Assembly (NCBI RefSeq): GCF_002374835.1
Contig: NZ_NWVD01000002.1
Span: forward strand, 1-64,000
Length of the DNA: 64,000 nucleotides
Direction: 5' to 3'
Source of the DNA: Sphingomonas ginsenosidimutans
GTDB lineage: Bacteria; Pseudomonadota; Alphaproteobacteria; Sphingomonadales; Sphingomonadaceae
Part shown: piece after piece, positions 12,467-21,451 of the stretch
Numbering within the stretch: the first letter of the stretch is position 1
How the letters are laid out: the number at the start of each line of letters is the position of its first letter
Notes under the pieces: generated by a model
Seen by the model: the letters and a program-made list of their open reading frames with translations, nothing else
Databases searched by the model: none
Told to the model about the DNA's origin: nothing
Made by a program: the position numbers and the translations under genes

Positions 12467-13138
12467 ATGTGGCAGCTCTACCAGTTCCCGCTGTGCCCCT
12501 TCACGCGCAAGCTGCGCACGCTCCTCAATGAAAAGGACGTGGGCTATCAGCTGGTGCGCGAAAATCCGTGGGAACGGCGCGATTCGTTCATCGACATGAA
12601 TCCTGCCGGGCAGACCCCGGTGATGACCGATCACGAACGCGGCATCGTGCTGGTCGATTCGATGGCGATCTGCGAGTATTTCGAGGAGACGGTGGACCGC
12701 GTCGCGATGCTGAACGGCACCGCCACCAACCGCGCGGAAATCCGCCGTCTGGTCGCGTGGTTCGACACGCATTTCTATCGCGACGTCACCCAGCCGCTGC
12801 TCGACGAACGGATGGTCAAGCGGATCGCGCACCGCGCCGCCCCCGATGCCGCACGCCTGCGCGAGGCGATGAAGTCCGCGGTCGGGCATCTCGATTACAT
12901 CGACTTCCTGCTCGACCACCGCAAATGGATCGCCGGCGCGACGATCAGCCTCGCCGATCTGGCCGCGGCGGCGCAGATTTCGGTCGCCGATTACCTCGGT
13001 GGGATCGACTGGACCGGGCACGCGCATACGAAGGCATGGTATTCCGCGTTCAAGAGCCGCCGCAGCTTCCGCCCGCTCCTGGCCGAGCGGATCAGCGGGA
13101 TCGAGCCGCCGAACTATTACGAGAATCCGGACTTCTGA
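12467..13138 (+). CDS. GST-fold protein, FzlA-like
   Basis: A 223-residue glutathione-S-transferase-fold protein. The thioredoxin-like N-terminal domain includes [17 protein letters not shown] and NPAGQTPVM, followed by an all-helical C-terminal domain with [13 protein letters not shown]. The C-terminal end [12 protein letters not shown] resembles the conserved tail of FzlA, the FtsZ-binding cell-division protein of alphaproteobacteria. Whether it binds FtsZ or has glutathione activity cannot be read from sequence. It heads a run of three genes joined by one-base stop/start overlaps. A generic GST is the alternative. Confidence 0.8.
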   Translation: MWQLYQFPLCPFTRKLRTLLNEKDVGYQLVRENPWERRDSFIDMNPAGQTPVMTDHERGIVLVDSMAICEYFEETVDRVAMLNGTATNRAEIRRLVAWFDTHFYRDVTQPLLDERMVKRIAHRAAPDAARLREAMKSAVGHLDYIDFLLDHRKWIAGATISLADLAAAAQISVADYLGGIDWTGHAHTKAWYSAFKSRRSFRPLLAERISGIEPPNYYENPDF

Positions 13139-13509
13139 TGCACGTCACCCACGATCCCGCCGCGGCGCCCGCGCCCGAGATCGCGTTCGACGATTTCCTG
13201 AAGGTCGACGTCCGCGTCGGCACGATCATTACCGCCGATCCGTTCCCGGAGGCGCGCAAGCCCGCGTTCAAGCTGACGATCGATTTCGGCCCGACAATCG
13301 GCGTGAAAAGGTCGTCGGCGCAGATCACCGAACATTATACGTGCGAGGCGCTGGTCGGGCGGCAGGTCGCCGCGGTGGTCAATTTCCCCCCGCGCCAGAT
13401 AGGCAGGTTCGTGTCGCAGGTGCTGACGCTGGGCTTTCCTGATGCCGATGGGAAGGTCGTGCTGGTCACCCCGACCGTGGCGGTGCCGAACGGCGGGCGG
13501 CTGTTCTGA
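13138..13509 (+). CDS. CsaA/Trbp111-like tRNA-binding protein
   Basis: A 123-residue single-domain OB-fold protein of the tRNA-binding (EMAP II-like) family. Signatures are [33 protein letters not shown] and [14 protein letters not shown], with a C-terminal PNGGRLF. In bacteria such stand-alone domains (CsaA) bind tRNA or act as export chaperones. The ATG overlaps the stop of the GST-fold gene, and its own stop overlaps the ATG of the next gene, so the three are likely one operon. Confidence 0.9.
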   Translation: MHVTHDPAAAPAPEIAFDDFLKVDVRVGTIITADPFPEARKPAFKLTIDFGPTIGVKRSSAQITEHYTCEALVGRQVAAVVNFPPRQIGRFVSQVLTLGFPDADGKVVLVTPTVAVPNGGRLF

Positions 13510-13925
13510 TGCGTCAGGCGCATGGCCAACTGTCGATCGCGACGCGCGGCGCCGGGCTGGTGGAGATCACCCCGCAGGTCGCGGACTGGCTGGCGGCGCA
13601 GGCGATCGACGCCGGGCTGCTGACCGTCTTTTGCCGCCACACCTCCGCCTCCTTGCTCATCAACGAAAATGCCGCGCCGGCGGTGCAGCGCGACATCCAG
13701 CGCTATTTCGCGCGGATCGCTCCCGAATCGGGCGGCTATGAGCATGACGACGAAGGGCCGGATGACATGCCCGCGCACCTGCGCACCGCGCTGACGCAGG
13801 TGTCGCTCTCGGTCCCCGTCGCGGACGGCGCGATGGTGCTCGGCACGTGGCAGGGAATCTACCTGTTCGAGCACCGCGCCCGTCCCCAAACCCGCCACAT
13901 CGCGCTGCACGTGATCGGGGAATAG
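13509..13925 (+). CDS. YjbQ family protein (UPF0047)
   Basis: A 138-residue protein of the YjbQ/UPF0047 family with FCRHTSASLLINENA and a late GTWQGIYLFEHR motif; the conserved histidines and acidic residues form a metal site in solved members. Some members have weak thiamine-phosphate synthase activity, but the true cellular role is unsettled. It closes the three-gene run, with the ATG overlapping the preceding stop. Confidence 0.9.
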   Translation: MRQAHGQLSIATRGAGLVEITPQVADWLAAQAIDAGLLTVFCRHTSASLLINENAAPAVQRDIQRYFARIAPESGGYEHDDEGPDDMPAHLRTALTQVSLSVPVADGAMVLGTWQGIYLFEHRARPQTRHIALHVIGE

Positions 13926-13945
13926 GGCGGTCGCCTCCGTCCGTC

Positions 13946-14022
13946 GCATCAGCGAAAGCCGGGGCATCTGGCGGCTCCTGCGCTCGCGATCGCCACCAGA
14001 TCCCAGCCTTCGCCGGGATGAC
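13946..14022. repeat. REP-like imperfect inverted repeat
   Basis: The left arm (gcatcagcgaaagccggggc and atctggcgg) pairs imperfectly with the right arm, whose reverse complement reads gtcatcccggcgaaggctgg followed by gatctggtgg. It sits between convergent genes. A related short unit occurs at 63246-63290. Such units are widespread intergenic repeats in sphingomonads and may act as terminators. Confidence 0.6.
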
Positions 14023-14029
14023 ACCTGTA

Positions 14030-14758
14030 CTACGCCGGCTCCGCCAGCGTCAGGATCGACACCCCGATCGGCATCGGCACGCGCCCGACCAGATGCCGCT
14101 CCATCCCAAAGATCTTCTCGAACAGCGCGTTGACCGGTGCCGCCGGGGGTGAATCGTCGCTGTCGTCGCGCCCCGTCAGCCGCCCGGCGACGCGCGCCGC
14201 CGCGGCCAGCGGGAACAGCAGCGAGTTGAAATAGGTCAGCCCCCGTTCTTTCAGTCCCGCGGCGCGGATCGCCGTGACCAGCGCGCGCTTCGAATAGCGG
14301 CGGTGGTGATGGTTGACGACGTCGTGCGCGCTCCACAGCCACTGGTGCGCCGGCACCGCGATCAGAATCTTGCCGCCGGGCGCCAGGCATTCGCGCATCG
14401 CCGCCAGTGCCGCGACATCGTCCTCGATATGCTCGACCACGTCGAGCACCGCGATCAGATCGTAGGTGCCGCGCGGCACGCCGGTCAGCGCCGGCAGCGG
14501 CGCCTCGCCCACCGGGCGGCCCAGCCGTTGGCTGGCGATCGCGCGCGCGGCGGGATCGATCTCGATCGCGTCGACGGTACCGAACTGCGCCAGCATCGGC
14601 AGATTGTGGCCGGTGCCGCAACCGATCTCCAGGATCGCGGCATCGGCGGGCAGCCGCGCCTCGCGCTCCAGGAAATCGGCCAGGATGTCGCGGCGCGCGC
14701 GATACCACCAATGGGTGGAATCATGCTCCGCCATGCGATCGTAGACGCGCCGGTCCAT
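14030..14758 (-). CDS. Class I SAM-dependent methyltransferase
   Basis: A 242-residue methyltransferase. The SAM-binding motif I is LEIGCGTGHN near residues 43-52, an acidic residue after the second strand is in DAIEIDP, and VLDVVEHIEDD is motif IV. A downstream HHHRRYSKRALV segment is common in methyltransferases of polysaccharide or polyprenyl-linked sugar loci. The substrate is unknown. It lies 3 bases after the GtrA-family gene on the same strand, so a shared role in envelope glycan modification is inferred. Confidence 0.85.
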   Translation of the reverse strand: MDRRVYDRMAEHDSTHWWYRARRDILADFLEREARLPADAAILEIGCGTGHNLPMLAQFGTVDAIEIDPAARAIASQRLGRPVGEAPLPALTGVPRGTYDLIAVLDVVEHIEDDVAALAAMRECLAPGGKILIAVPAHQWLWSAHDVVNHHHRRYSKRALVTAIRAAGLKERGLTYFNSLLFPLAAAARVAGRLTGRDDSDDSPPAAPVNALFEKIFGMERHLVGRVPMPIGVSILTLAEPA

Positions 14759-14761
14759 ATT

Positions 14762-15178
14762 CTATCTGAAAACCCAGTTGCGTTGCAGCCAGAAGGTCAG
14801 CAGCGGCACCACCGAGACGGCGGGTACCAACGGCCACCACGTCGGGCCATGGAAGAAGGGGCCGGTCACCAGCACCCAGGTGAAAAGCTGCTGAAGCACG
14901 AACCCGAACAGCTGGACAAGGAAGAATCGCCGCGCCGTCCGCGCATTGCGCGTGCCATAGCCGCGAAAACTGACCGCGCCATGCGCGAACCGCCCGATCG
15001 CGGTCGCCGCCAGGAACGCAATCACCACCGCCAGATTGGGGTTCATGACATAGGTCGCCAGCGGCCAGTAGACCGCGGCATAGAAAGCGGTCATCGCCCC
15101 GCCCGTCAGGCCGAAGCGCACCAGCTGCCAGAAGGTCTCGCGCGTCGTCGCGCTGGCCAGAGAGGGGGAACGCACCAC
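14762..15178 (-). CDS. GtrA-family membrane protein
   Basis: About 138 residues with four predicted membrane segments, starting near FWQLVRFGLTGGAMTAFYAA and ending WLQRNWVFR, the characteristic GtrA/DPMS C-terminus. GtrA-like proteins are thought to flip or position polyprenyl-phosphate sugars for membrane glycosyltransferases. No ATG fits; tandem GTG codons at 15178 and 15175 follow a GGGGACA ribosome-like site, so a GTG start is chosen. It is the first gene of a pair with the methyltransferase and divergent from the GT-C-like protein. Confidence 0.85.
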   Translation of the reverse strand: MVRSPSLASATTRETFWQLVRFGLTGGAMTAFYAAVYWPLATYVMNPNLAVVIAFLAATAIGRFAHGAVSFRGYGTRNARTARRFFLVQLFGFVLQQLFTWVLVTGPFFHGPTWWPLVPAVSVVPLLTFWLQRNWVFR

Positions 15179-15283
15179 CGTTTGTCTTGTCCCCAACAAC
15201 CTTGCTTGCCCTTTGCTGCGGCAGGCGTAAGCACATCGGCCGCAGGGCGCCTCTAATATCGCAAGCCCGGTGAAGGAAGCGTT

Positions 15284-17089
15284 TTGACCACCGATCCGAT
15301 GCGCCGCGCCGCCCGGCAGCTTGCCCCCCAGTTCGCCCGCCTGTTCGACCGCGAGTGGATCCGCCTGACGCTGGCGGCGTGGCTGGCGATCATGGCCTGG
15401 TATCTGGTCCAGCGCTGGCCCGCGATCCAGTGGCTGTCGCTGGGCGATACCGACGACAACATGCGGCTGATGCAGGTGCGCGCCTGGCTGGCCGGACAGG
15501 GCTGGTTCGACCTGCGCAACTACCGGCTCAATCCGCCGGGCGGGTTCGATATCCACTGGTCGCGGCTGGTCGACCTGCCGATCGCTGCACTGATCCTCCT
15601 CTTCCGCCCGATCGTCGGCGCGGTGGAGGCGGAGAAGCTGGCGTGCGGGATCGCCCCGATGCTGCCAATGGGGGTGACACTGGTCGCGCTGGGGGCGACG
15701 CTGCGCCGGCTGGTCGCACCGCTCGCCTGGCCGCTGGGCATCGCATTGTTCCTGGCGACGACGGTGTGCCGGGGCATGTACATGCCCGAACGGATCGACC
15801 ACCACGGCTGGCAGCTGGCGATGCTGGCGGTCACCGTCGCGGGGCTGTGCGATCCAGCGCGCGCACGCGGCGGTGCGCTGGTGGGCATCGCCACCGCGGT
15901 ATCCTTCACGATCGGGCTGGAGATGCTGCCGTACGCCGCAATGGCGGGCGCGATCATCACGCTGTCGTGGATCTGGGACGTGGCGGAACGCCCGCGGCTC
16001 GCCGCCTATGCCCTGACGCTAGGGGGCGGGATCGCGGCGGGCTATGCCGGCTTCACCTCCTACGCCAATCGGGTGCTGCGCTGCGACGCGCTGACCCCGG
16101 TATGGATGTCGACACTGGTGCTGGCCGCGGCATTGCTGCTGGCGCTGGCGTGGTGGTCGCCGCGACGCGCGGGGCTGCGGCTGGCCTCCGCGATCGTCGC
16201 AGGCGCGGCGGTGGCGGCGTTCTTCGCGCACACCTTCCCGCAATGCCTGGGCCGCCCCGAACAGGTGTCGCCCGAACTCTACGACAGCTGGCTGTCGCAT
16301 GTGCGCGAGGCGAAGCCGATCTACGCCCACCCGCTACGCATCGCGCTGCCGATCGTCGCCTTGCCGCTGATCGGGCTGATCGGCGCGGCGATCGCGACGA
16401 TCCGCGCACGCCGCGATGCGCGGCTGCTCGGCTGGGCGTGCGTCGCGCTGTTCGGCGCCTTCGCCGCGCTGATGCTGCTGTGGCAGGCGCGCGCGGGGCC
16501 GGCGGCGCAGCTGTTGGCGATTCCCGGCGCGGCGGCGCTGATCTGGGCGATGGTGCCGTGGCTGATCGCCCCGCGCCATCGCGTGGCGAAGGCGGCGGCG
16601 GCGGTCGCGGCGTTCGCGGTGCTGTCTGGCAGCATGGTGCCGGTGGTGATCCGCTGGTTCGCGATCGATCCGCCCAAACCCTATGTCCAGCGGGTCAACC
16701 GCGCGACGGGGCGCTGCCTGACGATTCCGGCGATGGCCCCGCTCAACCGCTGGCCGGCGCAGACGATGTTCACCTTCGTCGATCTCGGTCCGCGGCTCAT
16801 CACGCTGACCCATCACCGCGCGGTCGCGGGCCCGTATCACCGCAACGGCGATGCGATCCTGGACGTCCACCACGCCTTCGAACGATCGCCGGAAGAAGCG
16901 CGCGCGATCATGAAGCGCCACGGCGCGACGATCCTGCTGATCTGTCCGAACATGACCGAATCGACCAATTACCGTGCGGAGGCGCCCAAGGGTTTCTACA
17001 GCCAGCTGGCGCACGGCGCGCGCTTCGATTGGCTGGAACCGGTCGCGGTGCCGGGCCCCTCCCCATTCCGGGCGTTCCGGATCGAATAG
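15284..17089 (+). CDS. Multi-pass membrane protein, GT-C/STT3-like
   Basis: A 601-residue protein with about 11-13 hydrophobic segments and a C-terminal soluble domain of about 130 residues. After the first membrane segment, a loop contains LGDTDDNMRLMQVRAWLAGQ and later GGFDIHWSRLVDLP, resembling the acidic-motif first loop of GT-C glycosyltransferases and STT3/PglB-type oligosaccharyltransferases. No WWDYG motif is visible, so oligosaccharyltransferase activity is doubtful. The start is TTG at 15284 after GAAGGA; ATG at 15299 is the alternative. The nearby GtrA protein and methyltransferase suggest lipid-linked sugar transfer in the inner membrane. Confidence 0.7.
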   Translation: MTTDPMRRAARQLAPQFARLFDREWIRLTLAAWLAIMAWYLVQRWPAIQWLSLGDTDDNMRLMQVRAWLAGQGWFDLRNYRLNPPGGFDIHWSRLVDLPIAALILLFRPIVGAVEAEKLACGIAPMLPMGVTLVALGATLRRLVAPLAWPLGIALFLATTVCRGMYMPERIDHHGWQLAMLAVTVAGLCDPARARGGALVGIATAVSFTIGLEMLPYAAMAGAIITLSWIWDVAERPRLAAYALTLGGGIAAGYAGFTSYANRVLRCDALTPVWMSTLVLAAALLLALAWWSPRRAGLRLASAIVAGAAVAAFFAHTFPQCLGRPEQVSPELYDSWLSHVREAKPIYAHPLRIALPIVALPLIGLIGAAIATIRARRDARLLGWACVALFGAFAALMLLWQARAGPAAQLLAIPGAAALIWAMVPWLIAPRHRVAKAAAAVAAFAVLSGSMVPVVIRWFAIDPPKPYVQRVNRATGRCLTIPAMAPLNRWPAQTMFTFVDLGPRLITLTHHRAVAGPYHRNGDAILDVHHAFERSPEEARAIMKRHGATILLICPNMTESTNYRAEAPKGFYSQLAHGARFDWLEPVAVPGPSPFRAFRIE

Positions 17090-17143
17090 CGGGTCTGCCT
17101 CCGAGCCTGCCGTCCCGTCCCGGACCTGTCCAAACCTTTCCTT

Positions 17144-17169
17144 CATGCCGGACCTGATCCGGAATCCAG
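17144..17169. repeat. Short intergenic repeat unit
   Basis: The unit tcatgccggacctgatccgg, followed by aatccag, contains the stem CCGGA-CCTGA-TCCGG and resembles a repeat common in sphingomonad intergenic DNA. It lies between convergent genes. Only one copy is clear in this window. Confidence 0.4.
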
Positions 17170-17247
17170 CGTGCCGCGTACCCCTCAGGCGCTGATCCTG
17201 CTGAACGGTCGCCGCCGGAACTGCGCCGACGGACGGGCGCAGCCGCC

Positions 17248-17268
17248 AGAGCGGTTTCCGACCGCTCT
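17248..17268. terminator. Hairpin AGAGCGGT-TTCCG-ACCGCTCT overlapping the marC stop
   Basis: A perfect 8-bp stem with loop TTCCG lies between two convergent genes and includes the marC stop codon. The same sequence with one mismatch is found at 34206-34226, again between convergent genes, so it is probably a repeated bidirectional terminator unit. Confidence 0.55.
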
Positions 17269-17884
17269 AGCGCAACTGCTCCATCACCCCGTCGATCACG
17301 AACTGCACCGCCAGCGCGGACAGCAATACGCCCAGCAGGCGGGTGATGACCGCCTCGATCTTGGCGCCCATGATCCGCATCAGCGGCCCCGCCGCCAGCA
17401 GCGCGGCCAGCATCAGCAGCAGGTTCGCGCCCAGCGCCGCCAGCACCACCGCCGAGCGCTCGATCCCGTCGTTGCGCGACATCAGCAGCATGATCGTCGC
17501 GATCGATCCCGGCCCCGCGATCATCGGCATCGCCATCGGGAAGATCGACACGTCGTCGGCCTCCTCGGGCGAGATCTTCGACGCGCGGTCCTCGCGCCGC
17601 TGGGTGCGCTTCTCGAACACCATCTCCAGCGCGATGACGAACAACATGATCCCGCCCGCGATGCGGAAGCTCGCCAGCTCGATCCCCAGCCCGTGGAGCA
17701 GCGGCTCGCCGATGAACGCGAACAGCACCAGGATGATCGCCGCGACCACCACTGCACGGATCGCCATCGCGCGGCGATGCGCGGGCGATGCGCCCGACGT
17801 CAGCCCGGCGAAGATCGGCGCGCAGCCCGGCGGGTCGATCACCACGAAGAAGGTGACGAAGGCGGAAACGAACAGCTCGATCAC
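17267..17884 (-). CDS. MarC-family membrane protein
   Basis: A 205-residue inner-membrane protein of the MarC/UPF0056 family with six predicted membrane segments. Family signatures are FFVVIDPPGCAPIF near the N-terminus, FRIAGGIMLFVIALEM in the middle and AMPMIAGPGSIATIM. The function is unknown; the early link to multiple antibiotic resistance was not confirmed. It lies 13 bases after folD on the same strand and is the last gene of a long minus-strand run. Confidence 0.9.
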   Translation of the reverse strand: MIELFVSAFVTFFVVIDPPGCAPIFAGLTSGASPAHRRAMAIRAVVVAAIILVLFAFIGEPLLHGLGIELASFRIAGGIMLFVIALEMVFEKRTQRREDRASKISPEEADDVSIFPMAMPMIAGPGSIATIMLLMSRNDGIERSAVVLAALGANLLLMLAALLAAGPLMRIMGAKIEAVITRLLGVLLSALAVQFVIDGVMEQLR

Positions 17885-17897
17885 AGCGCGCCCACCG

Positions 17898-18767
17898 TCA
17901 CAGCCCGGCCGGCGCGGGCAGCCCCGCGCGGCGGCACGCGGCGACCAGCGTATTGCGCATCAGCACCGCGATCGTCATCGGCCCCACCCCGCCCGGCACC
18001 GGGGTCAGCGCGCCCGCCACCCCGGCGACCGCGGGGTCGACGTCGCCGACCAGCCCGGCCTCGGTCCGGTTGATGCCGACGTCGATCACCGTCGCCCCCG
18101 GCTTCACCCAGTCGGCCTTGACGAACCCCGGGATGCCGACCGCCGCGACGACGATATCGGCGCTGCGCACATGCGCCGCGACATCGCGCGTGCGGCTGTG
18201 GACGGTGGTGACGGTGGCGCTTTCCTTCAGCAGCAACGCGGCCATCGGCTTGCCGACAATGTTCGAGCGGCCGATCACCACCGCCTCCATCCCCGACAGG
18301 TCGGGGTGCAGGTCCTTCAGCAGCATCACGCACCCCAGCGGCGTGCACGGCACCAGCCCGTCGATCCCGGTCGCCAACCGCCCGGCGTTGACCGGGTGGA
18401 AACCGTCGACGTCCTTGTCCGGGTCGATCCGCGTCAGCACCGCGCGCTCGTCGATATGGCGCGGCAGCGGCAGCTGGACCAGGATGCCGTCGACCGTATC
18501 GTCGGCGTTCAGCCGGTCGACCAGCGCGATCAGCGCGTCCTCGCCGGTGTCGGCGGGCAGGCGGTGCTCGAAGCTTTCCATTCCCGCCGCCACCGTCGCC
18601 TTGCCCTTCGACCGGACATAGACGGACGAGGCGGGGTCCTCCCCCACCAGCACCACGGCCAGTCCGGGCCTGCGCCCGGCGCGCGCGGTGAATTCGGCCG
18701 CCGCATCGCCCACGCGGGCGCGCAAGGTGGCGGCAAAGGCTTTTCCGTCGATCGGGCGTGCGGTCAT
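17898..18767 (-). CDS. folD: Bifunctional methylenetetrahydrofolate dehydrogenase/cyclohydrolase FolD
   Basis: Cytoplasmic enzyme of 289 residues that interconverts 5,10-methylene-THF and 10-formyl-THF for purine and formyl-Met synthesis. Signatures: [17 protein letters not shown] with the catalytic lysine and tyrosine, [14 protein letters not shown], the NADP-binding [13 protein letters not shown], and the C-terminal [11 protein letters not shown]. Length is normal. Its ATG overlaps the stop of the preceding DUF167 gene by 4 bases. Confidence 0.96.
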   Translation of the reverse strand: MTARPIDGKAFAATLRARVGDAAAEFTARAGRRPGLAVVLVGEDPASSVYVRSKGKATVAAGMESFEHRLPADTGEDALIALVDRLNADDTVDGILVQLPLPRHIDERAVLTRIDPDKDVDGFHPVNAGRLATGIDGLVPCTPLGCVMLLKDLHPDLSGMEAVVIGRSNIVGKPMAALLLKESATVTTVHSRTRDVAAHVRSADIVVAAVGIPGFVKADWVKPGATVIDVGINRTEAGLVGDVDPAVAGVAGALTPVPGGVGPMTIAVLMRNTLVAACRRAGLPAPAGL

Positions 18768-19024
18768 GACGCGGGCGCATAGAGCGAAGCGGCGATCCGC
18801 GCCAGAGCGGTCGCATCACCCGCGATCGTCAGCCGCTTCACCCGCGCGGTCTGCCCCGCCACCAGCGTCACCGCGCGGCGCGGAACGCCGAAATGCTTTG
18901 CCACCAGCGCGACCAGCGCCTCGTTCGCGGCGCCGTCGACGGGCGCCGCCGCCAGCCGCGCGGCCAGATGCTCCGCCGTCCCAGCGGTCAGCGCGTCGCG
19001 CCCGCCGCGCGGCGTCACGCGCAC
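18764..19024 (-). CDS. DUF167 (YggU) family protein
   Basis: A small protein of at least 86 residues with [15 protein letters not shown], the [20 protein letters not shown] core and [16 protein letters not shown], all typical of DUF167/YggU. Function is unknown. The GTG at 19024 leaves out the first strand (in-frame WRETGDGIAIA just upstream), so the true start may be a rarer codon further up, overlapping the yggT-like stop. YggT-DUF167 pairing is common in proteobacteria, and that order is kept here. Confidence 0.85.
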   Translation of the reverse strand: MRVTPRGGRDALTAGTAEHLAARLAAAPVDGAANEALVALVAKHFGVPRRAVTLVAGQTARVKRLTIAGDATALARIAASLYAPAS

Positions 19025-19062
19025 CGCGATCGCGATGCCGTCGCCGGTCTCGCGCCAGGCGC

Positions 19063-19374
19063 TCAGATTGCGGCGCCGCCCGACATCACGCTGACCGCGA
19101 TGTTGTTGAGGATGATGTTGAGGATGACCAGCAGCAGCAGGACCACCATCGGCGCGAAATCGATCCCGCCGGTGGCCGGCAGGAAGCGGCGGATCGGCCG
19201 GTACAACGGCTCGGTCACGCGGTCCAACCCCTCGTGCAGCGAACGGATGAACGGGCTGGAGGTGTTGATGATGTTGAACACGATCAGCAGCGACAGGACG
19301 AACTGGATCAGGATGACCCAGCGCACGACCTGGAAGATCACCTGAAGGATCTGGATGATGGTAAGCGTCAGCAC
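19063..19374 (-). CDS. YggT-family membrane protein
   Basis: A 103-residue protein with two hydrophobic blocks separated by a loop containing EPLYRPIRRFLP, the YggT signature, and a second FAPMVVLLLL block. YggT proteins are inner-membrane proteins linked to osmotic tolerance or cell-division-associated complexes; the exact role is open. Only a GTG start at 19374 fits the domain. It lies 56 bases after argB and just before DUF167. Confidence 0.88.
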   Translation of the reverse strand: MLTLTIIQILQVIFQVVRWVILIQFVLSLLIVFNIINTSSPFIRSLHEGLDRVTEPLYRPIRRFLPATGGIDFAPMVVLLLLVILNIILNNIAVSVMSGGAAI

Positions 19375-19430
19375 GCCGGGCGTCTCCGAAAAGGTGTGTC
19401 GCACATATAAGGCACCAGATACGCCGGGGA

Positions 19431-20327
19431 CTAGCCCTTGCGGATCAGTGTGCCTGCACCGCGCTTGGTGAAGATTTCGAGCAGCATCGCATGGGGCACG
19501 CGCCCGTCGAGTACCACCGCCGCATCGACCCCCGATTCGACCGCGGCGACGCAGGTTTCCAGCTTGGGGATCATGCCCCCGCTGATCGTCCCGTCCTCGC
19601 GCAGCGCGCGGACCGCGGCGGGGTCCAGATCGGACAGCAGCTGCCCCTGCTTGTCCAGCACGCCCGCCACGTCGGTCAGCAGGAAGAATCGCGACGCGCC
19701 CAGCGCCGCCGCGATCGCGCCGGCCATCGTATCGGCATTGATGTTGTAGGTGTGGCCGTCCGCCCCGATGCCGATCGGCGCGATCACCGGGATGATCCCC
19801 TCGCGGCTCAGCGAATCGATGATCCGCCGGTCCACCGCCACCGGCTCGCCGACGAAGCCCAGGTCGACGTTGCGCTCGATCCCCTGCAGCGGGTCCGGCT
19901 GGTTGCGTCCGACCTTCTCGGCCTGCACCAGCCCGGCGTCCTTGCCGGAAATGCCCACCGCACGCCCGCCGGCGCGGCCGATCCAGCCGACGATTTCCTT
20001 GTTGATCGATCCGGCCAGCACCATTTCGGCGATCTGCGCGGTTTCGGCGTCGGTGACGCGCAGCCCGTCGACGAACCGCGATTCGACCCCCAGCCGCTTC
20101 AGCATGCTGCCGATCTGCGGCCCGCCGCCGTGGACGACGACCGGATTGATGCCGATCGCCTTCAACAGCACGACGTCCTCGGCGAAATCGGCCTGCGCCT
20201 CGGGATCGCCCATCGCATGGCCGCCGTATTTCACGACGAAGGTCTTGCCCGCATAACGCTGGAGGTACGGCAGCGCCTCGACGAGCGTCTCGGCCTTCAG
20301 CGCGGGGGAAAAAGTGGCGTCGGTCAT
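19431..20327 (-). CDS. argB: Acetylglutamate kinase ArgB
   Basis: Phosphorylates N-acetylglutamate in the second step of arginine synthesis. The 298-residue protein has KYGGHAMGD near residues 34-42, [14 protein letters not shown], a [15 protein letters not shown] motif and [10 protein letters not shown], all amino-acid kinase family signatures. Length fits the hexameric, arginine-sensitive class (about 300 residues), but regulation is inferred. It lies 25 bases after the YhhQ-like transporter gene. Confidence 0.96.
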   Translation of the reverse strand: MTDATFSPALKAETLVEALPYLQRYAGKTFVVKYGGHAMGDPEAQADFAEDVVLLKAIGINPVVVHGGGPQIGSMLKRLGVESRFVDGLRVTDAETAQIAEMVLAGSINKEIVGWIGRAGGRAVGISGKDAGLVQAEKVGRNQPDPLQGIERNVDLGFVGEPVAVDRRIIDSLSREGIIPVIAPIGIGADGHTYNINADTMAGAIAAALGASRFFLLTDVAGVLDKQGQLLSDLDPAAVRALREDGTISGGMIPKLETCVAAVESGVDAAVVLDGRVPHAMLLEIFTKRGAGTLIRKG

Positions 20328-20352
20328 CGCCGCGCCATAGGGGCAAGCGGGG

Positions 20353-21036
20353 TCAGCCGTCCAGCCGCCGTCCCAGGCTGACCATCAGGTAGATCAGCGG
20401 CGGCACCAGCGCGATCGACAGTACGACCTTCGCCAGCATCTGTCCCGCCATCAGCCAGCCGATCGCCGACAGCCCGAAGGCGATCGAAATGAACAGCACC
20501 GAATCGACGATCTGGCTCAGCGCGCTGGCGGTCGCGGCGCGGAACCACAGCAGCCGCCCGCCCTCGCGCCCCTTCAGCCAGGAAAAGATCGTGACGTTCA
20601 GCGTCTGCGACACGCCATAGGCGACGATCCCGCCCGCCCAGATCCACGGCGTGGCGCCCATCATCTGATTGAACGCGGCCAGATGCCCCGGGTCCATCTC
20701 CGGCGCGGGCGGCAGGACCAGCACGATCAGCGTCAGCGCCATCGAGATCAGCAGCGGCACGAACCCGATCAGCACCAGCCGGTTGGCGACCGCGCGGCCA
20801 TGCAGTTCGGCGACCGCGCTGGAGGTGACGACCAGCAGCAGGAACGCGAAGATCCCCGCCTCCACCGCCAGCGGCGGCAGCCCGAACACCGGCCCCAGCC
20901 GCGAGATCGGGCCGAGCGACACCTGCTTGTTGCCCAGAACCCCGGCGATGCACACCATCCCGCCGTAGAAGATCGAGAAGGCGAACAGCGATGGCGGGAT
21001 GTGGGATCGCGGGATCGGCGGGGCGGCAGGTTCCAT
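20353..21036 (-). CDS. Queuosine precursor transporter (YhhQ/VUT family)
   Basis: A 227-residue membrane protein with about six hydrophobic segments. [20 protein letters not shown], followed by [20 protein letters not shown], and the late [14 protein letters not shown] motif are hallmarks of the YhhQ/VUT family, which imports preQ0 or preQ1 for tRNA queuosine. The ATG at 21036 is chosen because upstream in-frame sequence overlaps the DUF3297 gene. No preQ1 riboswitch motif is visible in the short upstream gap. Confidence 0.88.
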   Translation of the reverse strand: MEPAAPPIPRSHIPPSLFAFSIFYGGMVCIAGVLGNKQVSLGPISRLGPVFGLPPLAVEAGIFAFLLLVVTSSAVAELHGRAVANRLVLIGFVPLLISMALTLIVLVLPPAPEMDPGHLAAFNQMMGATPWIWAGGIVAYGVSQTLNVTIFSWLKGREGGRLLWFRAATASALSQIVDSVLFISIAFGLSAIGWLMAGQMLAKVVLSIALVPPLIYLMVSLGRRLDG

Positions 21037-21091
21037 AACGTTACCTAGCGGATACGGTCCGGGAGCGACAAGATACCCCCGGCGCGCGTCG

Positions 21092-21370
21092 TCACTCGCC
21101 GTCGGCTGCAGGCGCCTCTGCATCGCCCCCGGCCGGACGCTCGAACCACGCCTCGACCGGGCCGGTCAGCTTGATGGTCAGCGGGCGGCCGCGGCGGTCC
21201 ATCTTCTTGCCCAGCGCGACGCGGATCCAGCCTTCGGAGATGCTGTATTCCTCGACGTCGGTGCGCTCGGCGCCCTTGAAGCGGATGCCGACGCCGCGTT
21301 CCAGCGCCGTCTGGTCGAAATACGGGCTGCGCGGGTCGATCGACAGATGGTCGGGAGGGGTATCGCTCAT
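21092..21370 (-). CDS. DUF3297 family protein
   Basis: A 92-residue protein with DHLSIDPRSPYFDQTALERG and EEYSISEGWIRVALGKK, which match the small DUF3297 family. Function is unknown. It is the first gene of the minus-strand run ending with marC, separated by 55 bases from the transporter gene. The acidic C-terminal tail (GGDAEAPAADGE) is low in complexity. Confidence 0.85.
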   Translation of the reverse strand: MSDTPPDHLSIDPRSPYFDQTALERGVGIRFKGAERTDVEEYSISEGWIRVALGKKMDRRGRPLTIKLTGPVEAWFERPAGGDAEAPAADGE

Positions 21371-21451
21371 GGCGCGCGCTGTTGCCGCAATCGCGCGGCG
21401 ACCGCCACAAAAAACGGCACGGGAACCGTCGCCCCCGTGCCGTCCTGCCGC

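Noticed and set aside
15284..17089. Calling the GT-C-like protein an oligosaccharyltransferase (PglB)
   Set aside because: The loop resembles the family but the WWDYG motif is missing, so only a general GT-C-like call is supportable.
21037..21091. preQ1 riboswitch before the YhhQ-like transporter gene
   Set aside because: The 55-base gap has no preQ1 aptamer pattern (C-rich loop with A-rich tail) and the gene is probably transcribed from upstream.
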